From an uncultured Clostridia bacterium (GTDB taxonomy: Bacteria; Bacillota; Clostridia; Christensenellales; Aristaeellaceae): DNA of 5,992 nucleotides. The DNA lies in NCBI GenBank assembly GCA_945877525.1, contig CAMDVP010000187.1:1-5992 (forward strand), written 5' to 3'. Below are positions 1 to 5,992 of the stretch, piece after piece; position 1 is the stretch's first letter, and each line of letters begins with the position of its first letter. Under the pieces are notes generated by a model. The model was not told the DNA's origin and made no database searches. It worked only from the letters and a program-made list of their open reading frames with translations. Made by a program: the position numbers and the translations under genes.

Positions 1-193
1 GGAACACGCCCGCGCAAATCACCAGCGCCAGCGCGCAGCACACGGCGGGCACCCAAACCCGGGCGCGGGCATGGCGGGGCGCAGGAGCAGGATTCGCGGC
101 GGCCTTTTCAATGCGAAGCTTCAGGTGTTGCCCGGCGGTCAGGCCGCCCATGGTCTGATTGGCAATTTCAGGGAGCTGATCAAGACGCTTCAC
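1..193 (-). CDS. Putative membrane-anchored anti-sigma factor or sigma partner, N-terminal fragment
   Basis: This reading frame starts with GTG and runs off the left edge, giving 64 visible residues. Its GTG overlaps the TGA stop of the sigma-factor gene (GTGA), and AAAGGAGG lies 9 bases upstream inside that gene, so the two are translationally coupled. Residues 1-46 are hydrophilic with a basic, Pro/Ala-rich stretch near 31-45. Residues about 47-64 are strongly hydrophobic (VWVPAVCCALALVICAGVF) and look like a transmembrane helix with the N terminus in the cytoplasm. A short cytoplasmic segment followed by a membrane helix, placed directly after an ECF sigma gene, is the usual layout of an anti-sigma factor; that role is inferred from position. 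No HxxxCxxC zinc anti-sigma motif is present in the visible part. I do not recognise a specific family, and the extracytoplasmic part is outside the window. Confidence 0.6.
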   Translation of the reverse strand, partial: MKRLDQLPEIANQTMGGLTAGQHLKLRIEKAAANPAPAPRHARARVWVPAVCCALALVICAGVF

Positions 194-780
194 CGGGCAT
201 CGCCTCCTTTCAGAATGGATTCAAGCTTTTTGCGCCCGCGGCTAAGCCGTGAGGAAATGGTTCCCTCGGGCAGCTCCATCATCTCGGCAATCTCAGAGAT
301 GCCGTAGCCCTGGTAATAGTGCAGCAGAATGACCTCCTTAAAGGCGGCAGGCAGCTGGTTGATGGCCTGCATGATCTCCTGCCTGTCGGCCAAGGAGTCG
401 ATCTCGTCTGGGGCGGGCACCAGTTCAAAGGCGGGGCTTCCCAATACCACCCGCTTAAGCCACGCACCGCGCCACAGGTCGCGGCATCGGTTCAGCGCAA
501 CCTTGAGCAGCCACGCCTTTTCACGGCCCTCCTGCAGCTGGGGCGAGGTGGTAATCAGCCGGACGAACACATCCTGGCACACATCCTCGGCCTTCTGCCG
601 GTCGCCCAGGTAAAAATAGCATACCCGCAGCACATCCGTGGCATACCGCTCGTAGAGCTCTTCAAAGTATGCCATGCCGCCGCCTTCCGCAGCCTGCACG
701 TTCCCGGCCTCCTCAGCCAGGCCGGATCGGATGAATAAGGCCTGGATACGGCGCAATGCCGAAATGGTTTGTACACCCAT
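190..780 (-). CDS. ECF-family RNA polymerase sigma factor (sigma-70 family)
   Basis: This encodes a 196-residue alternative sigma factor that would direct RNA polymerase to a small regulon. Region 2 spans about residues 38-104: FEELYERYATDVLRVCYFYL, then the AEDVCQDVFVRL core-binding segment, then the AWLLKVALNRCRDLWR promoter-melting segment. Region 4 spans about 134-190: INQLPAAFKEVILLHYYQGY followed by a helix-turn-helix (ISEIAEMMELPEGTISSRLS) for the -35 element. Regions 1 and 3 are absent, as in ECF factors. The start is uncertain. ATG at 780 has a perfect AGGAGG but 13 bases away. An in-frame ATG at 675 (residue 36), just before region 2, has GGAAGG 7 bases upstream and would give a more typical 161-residue protein. 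The next gene overlaps by 4 bases and probably encodes its regulator. The inducing signal and targets cannot be read from the sequence. Confidence 0.93.
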   Translation of the reverse strand: MGVQTISALRRIQALFIRSGLAEEAGNVQAAEGGGMAYFEELYERYATDVLRVCYFYLGDRQKAEDVCQDVFVRLITTSPQLQEGREKAWLLKVALNRCRDLWRGAWLKRVVLGSPAFELVPAPDEIDSLADRQEIMQAINQLPAAFKEVILLHYYQGYGISEIAEMMELPEGTISSRLSRGRKKLESILKGGDAR

Positions 781-793
781 ACTAACGAATGAT

Positions 794-799
794 CCTCCT
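794..799 (-). promoter_or_regulatory. Ribosome binding site AGGAGG ahead of sigma factor gene
   Basis: A perfect AGGAGG stands 13 bases before the ATG at 780. The spacing is longer than the usual 5-9 bases, and no alternative in-frame ATG, GTG or TTG lies at better spacing. It supports the upstream start but does not settle it. Confidence 0.6.
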
Positions 800-818
800 G
801 GTTTTATTCCGCCAAAAT

Positions 819-857
819 TGTAACGTTTTGAAGAAAAATAAGGAAGAAAATGTTACA
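819..857 (-). repeat. Imperfect 11-base inverted repeat between cimA and the sigma gene
   Basis: The minus strand carries TGTAACATTTT at 857-847 and AAAACGTTACA at 829-819, reverse complements at 10 of 11 positions, separated by 17 pyrimidine-rich bases. The left arm contains the cimA TAA stop codon. A TACAAT hexamer (822-817) at the inner edge of the right arm resembles a -10 box, but no good -35 lies 16-18 bases upstream. The element could be a protein-binding dyad or an mRNA 3' hairpin of cimA. It is a poor classical terminator because the stem is AT-rich and no long T-run follows. Confidence 0.5.
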
Positions 858-2448
858 TCGCAGAGGGCGGGACGGTCTGCGTGTCCACATAGTAGGTGAG
901 CATATAGTCGATGGAATCCACAAGCGCCTTCAGGCAGGCCTGGATAATGTTGCTGGACACGCCTACGGTGCTCCAGATATGCTCGCCGTCGGTAGACTCA
1001 ATGGATACCCGAACGGTGGAGGCGGTGCCGCCGCTGTCCAGCACGCGCACCTTGAAATCCTTCAGGCGCATACGGTGGATGGCGGGATAGAAGTCCGCCA
1101 GGGTTTTGCGCAGGGCCAGGTCGAGGGCGTTGACAGGGCCGTCTCCCTCGGCGGCGTTAATGCCCTCCCGTCCGCCCACGGACACCTTGATATAGGCCTG
1201 GGCGCTTTTTTCCACATTGAGGGCATTGAGCGGGCTGTTGCACAGGACATGGAAGTCGTCCACCCGGAAAAAGCATGGCCGGCGGCCCAGGGTGTCGAGG
1301 GCCATCAGGGCAAAGCTGCCGTCGGCGTTCTCGTAGGTGTAGCCCCGGGCCTCCTTTTCCTTCAGGCGGGCGATGACCCGGGCCATGTCGGGGCTGTCGC
1401 GGTTCACATCGGGGAGGATGCGGCTGAGCCTGGCGTAGACCCCCGCCCGGCCTGCCTGGTCGCTGACCAGAAAGCGCCGCTGATTGCCCACGCTCTCCGG
1501 CGGCACCTGCTCAAAGGTGGCGGGATTCTTGATGACCCCGTCGATGTGCATGCCGCCCTTGTGGGCGAAGGCCGCGTTGCCCACAAAGGGGGCGCGGTCG
1601 CTGGGGGAGAGGTTCATCACCTCGGTAATCAGGCGGGCGGTGTGGGTCAGCATGGGCAGGCGGCCCGACGGCAGGCAGGGCTGATGCAGCTTCATTTCCA
1701 GCACGGGAATGAGGGTGCAGAGATCCGCATTGCCGCAGCGCTCGCCAATGCCGCCCATGGTACCCTGAATCATCACGGCCCCAGCCTTCACCGCGGCCAG
1801 GGAGCAGGCCACGGCCAGCCCGCAGTCGTTGTGGCAGTGGATGCCGATGGGCAGCCCGGCCCTGGGCAGCACCTCGCGGACGATCTGCTCCACCTCATCG
1901 GGCAGGGCGCCGCCGTTGGTGTCGCACAGCGTCAGGCAGGAGGCGCCGCCCTCCCGCGCTGCCTGGAGGGTGGCCAGGGCGTAGGCAGGATCGGCCTTGT
2001 AGCCGTCGAAAAAATGCTCCGCGTCAAACCACACCCGCAGTCCGCTGTCTGTGAGGGCGGCAACGCTGTCGCGAATGATGCGCAGGTTTTCCTCCGGCGT
2101 GCAGCGAAGCACATCCCGCACATGGAGCAGCGAGCTTTTGCCGAACAGGCTGACCGTGTCCGCACCGCAGCGGCGCAGGGCCTCCAGCCCGGGATCGTCC
2201 TTTGCGACGGCGCCGGGGCGAATGGTGGCCCCAAAGGCAGTCAGGCGGGCGTGACGGAGCAGCCGCTTTTCCCGCATCATGGAAAAGAAAGCGGCGTCCT
2301 TGGGATTGGCAGCCGGATTGCCGCCCTCGATGCAGGAAATCCCAAGCTCGTCCAGGGCCAGGGCAATGCGGCGCTTATCCTCCAGGGAAAAGGTCACGCC
2401 CTCTGCCTGCGCGCCGTCCCGCAGGGTGGTGTCCAGCAACTCAATCAT
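853..2448 (-). CDS. cimA: (R)-citramalate synthase
   Basis: This 531-residue enzyme of the 2-isopropylmalate synthase/homocitrate synthase superfamily is best called citramalate synthase. It condenses acetyl-CoA with pyruvate to (R)-citramalate, the first step of the threonine-independent route to 2-oxobutyrate and isoleucine. The TIM barrel opens with LLDTTLRDGAQAEGVTFS (R10 and D11 for substrate and metal). IEGGNPAANPKD at 40-51 matches the citramalate synthase version of this motif, where a Trp is more usual than the Asn after EGG. Metal ligands are D11, H204 and H206 (IHCHND) and N240 (GERCGNADL). AFAHKGGMH (293-301) is the family linker motif. A LeuA-type C-terminal dimer/regulatory domain occupies about 395-520, probably the site of feedback by isoleucine. 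The start is ATG 2448, with GGAGG 7 bases upstream. The frame stays open to 2586, but that extension would cross the promoter and the glmS terminator stem. Another ATG at 2454 is only 1 base from GGAGG. The leader shows no T-box or attenuator. Confidence 0.93.
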   Translation of the reverse strand: MIELLDTTLRDGAQAEGVTFSLEDKRRIALALDELGISCIEGGNPAANPKDAAFFSMMREKRLLRHARLTAFGATIRPGAVAKDDPGLEALRRCGADTVSLFGKSSLLHVRDVLRCTPEENLRIIRDSVAALTDSGLRVWFDAEHFFDGYKADPAYALATLQAAREGGASCLTLCDTNGGALPDEVEQIVREVLPRAGLPIGIHCHNDCGLAVACSLAAVKAGAVMIQGTMGGIGERCGNADLCTLIPVLEMKLHQPCLPSGRLPMLTHTARLITEVMNLSPSDRAPFVGNAAFAHKGGMHIDGVIKNPATFEQVPPESVGNQRRFLVSDQAGRAGVYARLSRILPDVNRDSPDMARVIARLKEKEARGYTYENADGSFALMALDTLGRRPCFFRVDDFHVLCNSPLNALNVEKSAQAYIKVSVGGREGINAAEGDGPVNALDLALRKTLADFYPAIHRMRLKDFKVRVLDSGGTASTVRVSIESTDGEHIWSTVGVSSNIIQACLKALVDSIDYMLTYYVDTQTVPPSAM

Positions 2449-2455
2449 GCGCATG

Positions 2456-2460
2456 CCTCC
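2456..2460 (-). promoter_or_regulatory. Ribosome binding site of cimA
   Basis: GGAGG stands 7 bases before the ATG at 2448 and only 1 base before the ATG at 2454. This favours the shorter protein beginning MIELLDTTLRD. Confidence 0.85.
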
Positions 2461-2479
2461 GCGTCCGTTTCTTCCGCTT

Positions 2480-2509
2480 ATTATAGCATGCCCTGCCCCG
2501 CCCGGTAAA
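2480..2509 (-). promoter_or_regulatory. Sigma-A type promoter of cimA with extended -10
   Basis: On the minus strand, TTTACC (2509-2504, 4 of 6 matches to TTGACA) is followed after 18 bases by a perfect TATAAT (2485-2480). The bases just before form TGC, giving an extended -10 (TGNTATAAT). Transcription should start near 2473, leaving a leader of about 25 bases before the ATG at 2448. The spacer is very G-rich. This placement shows that the upstream frame extension of cimA is not translated. Confidence 0.8.
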
Positions 2510-2562
2510 GAGGGACAGGCAGCGGATTCGACAAAAAAAGCGGCGGGAAGAGGAAGCATATC

Positions 2563-2595
2563 AAAAAAAGCCCATGGAGCAGGCACTCCATGGGC
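2563..2595 (-). terminator. Rho-independent terminator of glmS
   Basis: GCCCATGGAG at 2595-2586 and CTCCATGGGC at 2579-2570 form a perfect 10-base-pair stem around a 6-base loop, followed directly by seven T residues (2569-2563). It begins 15 bases after the glmS stop codon. It separates glmS from the cimA transcription unit, whose promoter lies about 55 bases further on. Confidence 0.95.
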
Positions 2596-2610
2596 CGGTG
2601 CGGGCAGGAA

Positions 2611-4446
<1,836 letters not shown>

Positions 4447-4454
4447 GGTGAAAT

Positions 4455-4462
4455 CCTCCTTT
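4455..4462 (-). promoter_or_regulatory. Ribosome binding site of glmS
   Basis: AAAGGAGG, a full-strength Shine-Dalgarno sequence, lies 8 bases before the ATG at 4446. It fixes the start that exposes the catalytic cysteine. Confidence 0.93.
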
Positions 4463-4468
4463 GGATAA

Positions 4469-4485
4469 AACGTATCATAACGTAT
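4469..4485 (-). repeat. Phased 7-base direct repeat at the glmS transcription start
   Basis: The minus strand reads ATACGTT, ATG, ATACGTT: two identical heptamers (4485-4479 and 4475-4469) with a 10-base period. The first overlaps the last bases of the -10 box and the second covers the expected start of transcription near 4477. One-turn spacing at this position could suit a repressor, but chance in a short AT-rich leader cannot be excluded. Confidence 0.45.
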
Positions 4486-4511
4486 TATACACATTCAACG
4501 AAAAAATGCAA
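4484..4511 (-). promoter_or_regulatory. Sigma-A type promoter of glmS
   Basis: A perfect TATAAT (4489-4484) is preceded after 16 bases by TTGCAT (4511-4506), which matches TTGACA in its first three bases. Transcription should begin near 4477, giving a leader of about 30 bases. That is far too short for the glmS ribozyme found in many Firmicutes. The -35 and spacer overlap the T-run of the putative spoIIQ terminator. Confidence 0.75.
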
Positions 4512-4528
4512 CCCCGCAGCAGGATTTG
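4501..4528 (-). terminator. Weak candidate terminator of spoIIQ
   Basis: Two bases after the spoIIQ TGA, CAAATCC (4528-4522) can pair with GGGGTTG (4515-4509) around a 6-base loop, with one A-G mismatch and one U-G pair. Two bases (CA) and then six T residues (4506-4501) follow. The stem is weak, so partial read-through into glmS is plausible. Confidence 0.35.
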
Positions 4529-4529
4529 T

Positions 4530-5183
4530 TCATTTCAGAAGGCTCATCGGGTCGATGGCCTGGCCGTCTTTTGTAACGCGCAGGTGCAGATGCACGCCAA
4601 GGTCGGTTTCGTCCACCACACCGTTGCCGGCAAAGCCCAGCACCTGCCCTGCTTCCACGGGATCGCCTGACCGCAGACCGGCGAGCAGCGTCATACCCGC
4701 GTACTGCGCGCAAAGCCCCTGACCATGGTCGATGGCGACATACGCGCCCAGCAGCCCCCGGCTGTCGGCTTCCAGGACCACGCCGTCGGCCATGGAACGA
4801 ATCTGTTCGCCCACCTCGCATTGAAGATCCACCGCATCATGGAGCCGCCAAAGCCGCGTCACAGCGGAGCGCTTCAGCCGCGCGGCGTCAAAGCCGCTGA
4901 GCACCACGAGACTGTCCGTCGGACGCTGCCACGGGGCGAAGGTGGGCGCGGGCGTAGGCGTGGCGGCGGACTGCAGGGATTGCTGCTGTACCTGCGACGC
5001 CGGGGCGGCTTCGTACACGGGGGGTGTGGGCGCAGTGGGAAGCTGTTCGTCGGAGCGCGTCCACACCGCCGTGGCGGCAATTACCCCCACACAGGCCGCC
5101 ACAATGATCAGAAAGCCCTGTTTCTCCACAAATTGCGTGTAGCGGGCCGCAAATCTTTTCCACCAGGCAAGGAAGGAAGCCAT
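4530..5183 (-). CDS. spoIIQ: SpoIIQ-like membrane-anchored LytM (M23) domain protein
   Basis: This 217-residue protein has a short cytoplasmic N terminus, one transmembrane helix at about 23-41 (GFLIIVAACVGVIAATAVW), a Pro/Ala/Gln-rich linker at about 48-88, and an M23/LytM domain at about 95-217. SpoIIQ sits in the forespore membrane and, with the mother-cell SpoIIIA complex, forms the channel needed for engulfment and late forespore gene expression. Its place directly after spoIID, as in other Clostridia, supports the name over a general M23 peptidase. Zinc-ligand positions are kept: H115 and D119 (HDAVD, with Ala for the usual Gly) and H198/H200 (HLH). The YxHL histidine of active LytM enzymes is Gly here (YAGM, 161-164), so hydrolase activity is doubtful. 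The start has GGGGGTGAT upstream, 7 bases from GGGGG to ATG. The gene begins 51 bases after spoIID. Confidence 0.85.
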   Translation of the reverse strand: MASFLAWWKRFAARYTQFVEKQGFLIIVAACVGVIAATAVWTRSDEQLPTAPTPPVYEAAPASQVQQQSLQSAATPTPAPTFAPWQRPTDSLVVLSGFDAARLKRSAVTRLWRLHDAVDLQCEVGEQIRSMADGVVLEADSRGLLGAYVAIDHGQGLCAQYAGMTLLAGLRSGDPVEAGQVLGFAGNGVVDETDLGVHLHLRVTKDGQAIDPMSLLK

Positions 5184-5202
5184 GCCATCACCCCCGGGGG
5201 GA

Positions 5203-5232
5203 TAGGGTGGCCGGAAAAGGGGAAAATCATGC
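5203..5232 (-). promoter_or_regulatory. Candidate sigma-F (forespore) promoter of spoIIQ
   Basis: In the gap between spoIID and spoIIQ the minus strand reads GCATG (5232-5228), 15 bases, then GGCCACCCTA (5212-5203). This resembles the sigma-F pattern as I recall it (GYWTA, 15 bases, GGNNANANTR), with one mismatch in the -35 and one in the -10. The position suits forespore expression of spoIIQ separate from mother-cell spoIID. The start point would be near 5196, leaving a very short leader beginning at the ribosome binding site. Match by eye only. Confidence 0.3.
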
Positions 5233-5234
5233 GG

Positions 5235-5992
5235 TCACAGACGTGACAGGACGGCTCCTGGGTAGTAGTGGGTCAGGATGTCCGCGTATTTTGTTCCCTG
5301 CGCCGCCATGGCCTGGGCCCCGGCCTGGCTCATGCCCACGCCGTGACCAAAGCCCCGGGTGGTAAACACGATGGAATCGTCATCCGCATCCCAGGTAATG
5401 AAGGTGCTGCGCAGTCCCAGCGCCTGCCGGAATGCTCGTCCGGTAACCGTCTGCGTCCCTACCAGCAGCGTGTCCACCCGGCCGGAGGCAGTGGTGGATT
5501 GCAGCCGCAGCTGCCCGGACAGGCCTTCCGCTGTCACGCCGCAGCCGGGAAACGCGCGCAGGAGCCGCTCCGCCGCCTCCGCCAGGGTGAAGCAGGTCGT
5601 GGCGGTATAGCCGTCATAGTCTTCCTCGCCGGGGCTGTCCACGCTGACAAGGTAGGGCACAGCCTGGGCAAACACGGCGACGGCGTCCTCAGTTCTGCCG
5701 CCGGAGCAGGCGTGATACAGTACCTCGATGGGCAGCCCGTCGTAGGTCAGGATTTCTCCGGCGGTAGCCTGGACGGCGGACAGAACGCGCGCTTCCAGCA
5801 CAGAGGATTCGCTGCCCCAGGCGGCGGCGCGGGCAGAGAAATCACGGTATCCCTGGCAACAGGCTGCGCTGTCGCACAAATCGCAATCCCTGTGGGCAGC
5901 GCAGCCGTTGCCCCCAAGGGCGCGGCAGGCGTATACAGCACGGGTGCGCGCGGCCACAGCCTGACACTTGAGAGCCTCCGCACCGTAGCGCG
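5235..5992 (-). CDS. spoIID: Stage II sporulation protein D, peptidoglycan lytic transglycosylase (5' end missing)
   Basis: The frame is open to the right edge, giving 251 visible residues; the N-terminal membrane anchor and the beginning of the domain lie outside. SpoIID is a mother-cell membrane enzyme that cleaves denuded glycan strands of septal peptidoglycan, working with SpoIIP and SpoIIM to drive engulfment. The fragment opens with RYGAEALKCQAVAARTRAVY, the SpoIID/LytB signature; its Glu5 corresponds to the essential acidic residue of Bacillus SpoIID. A Cys/His cluster at residues 30-48 (GC..H..C..C....C) matches the clostridial zinc-site region. SGGRTED (96-102), VPYLVSVDSP further on, and GFGHGVGMSQ (213-222), then the closing YADILTHYYPGAVL, complete the domain. 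An internal GTG at 5957 is not the start because the signature lies upstream of it. Seven cysteines in residues 9-45 is a high count for an exported protein. Confidence 0.94.
   Translation of the reverse strand, partial: RYGAEALKCQAVAARTRAVYACRALGGNGCAAHRDCDLCDSAACCQGYRDFSARAAAWGSESSVLEARVLSAVQATAGEILTYDGLPIEVLYHACSGGRTEDAVAVFAQAVPYLVSVDSPGEEDYDGYTATTCFTLAEAAERLLRAFPGCGVTAEGLSGQLRLQSTTASGRVDTLLVGTQTVTGRAFRQALGLRSTFITWDADDDSIVFTTRGFGHGVGMSQAGAQAMAAQGTKYADILTHYYPGAVLSRL

Noticed and set aside
319..738. Plus-strand open frame antisense to the sigma factor gene
   Set aside because: The minus strand encodes unmistakable ECF sigma regions 2 and 4; the antisense frame has no supporting motif.
2451..2491. 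Two GCATGC palindromes flanking the cimA leader as a possible operator pair
   Set aside because: Six-base palindromes of this composition occur easily by chance, one overlaps the start codon context, and the upstream one overlaps the extended -10 TG.
850..2508. Long plus-strand open frame (552 codons) antisense to cimA
   Set aside because: It mirrors a clearly recognised enzyme gene, is rich in His, Gly, Gln and Ala as expected from the complement of GC-biased codons, and has no recognisable domain.
2531..2550. Second T-run on the minus strand (2538-2532) beside GC-rich sequence as another terminator
   Set aside because: No complementary arm for a stem is visible ahead of the T-run; the glmS terminator just upstream already explains termination.
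5191..5200. CCCCCGGGGG palindrome covering the spoIIQ ribosome binding site as a translational switch
   Set aside because: A loop of at least three bases leaves only about three pairs, and if the candidate sigma-F start is right the left half is not in the transcript.
5234..5247. Small hairpin (GTCAC, 4-base loop, GTGAC) at the spoIID stop codon as a terminator
   Set aside because: The stem is only 5 base pairs and no adequate T-run follows, so it is unlikely to end transcription.

Overview
The window reads as ordinary chromosomal DNA from a GC-rich, endospore-forming Firmicute of the Clostridia type. The evidence is a spoIID-spoIIQ pair of sporulation genes, strong AGGAGG-type ribosome binding sites, and canonical TTGACA/TATAAT-like promoters. 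No species can be assigned. No mobile element, CRISPR array, rRNA or tRNA was seen, and no intergenic gap reaches 300 bases.

All six genes lie on the minus strand, so transcription runs from high to low coordinates. From the right edge: (1) spoIID, a peptidoglycan lytic transglycosylase of engulfment, with its 5' end cut off by the window (5235-5992). (2) spoIIQ, a membrane-anchored LytM/M23-domain protein of the engulfment channel (4530-5183). (3) glmS, glucosamine-6-phosphate synthase (2611-4446), with its own promoter and a strong intrinsic terminator. (4) cimA, (R)-citramalate synthase (853-2448), with its own extended -10 promoter. (5) An ECF-family RNA polymerase sigma factor (190-780). 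(6) The start of a small membrane protein overlapping the sigma gene by 4 bases, probably its anti-sigma factor or partner, cut off by the left edge (1-193).

The first three genes share a cell-wall theme: SpoIID and SpoIIQ act on septal peptidoglycan during engulfment, and GlmS makes the amino sugar from which peptidoglycan is built. cimA belongs to threonine-independent isoleucine synthesis and is a separate transcription unit. The sigma and partner genes form a translationally coupled regulatory pair whose signal cannot be read here.

Start sites matter for two genes. The longest open frames of glmS and cimA extend 16 and 46 codons too far upstream, through their promoters; the shorter starts given here are supported by ribosome binding sites and, for GlmS, by the obligatory N-terminal cysteine. 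Points worth a second look are a candidate sigma-F promoter between spoIID and spoIIQ, altered active-site residues in SpoIIQ, the lack of a glmS ribozyme, a helically phased direct repeat at the glmS start point, and an inverted repeat ahead of the sigma gene. I did not find a convincing previously undescribed system.
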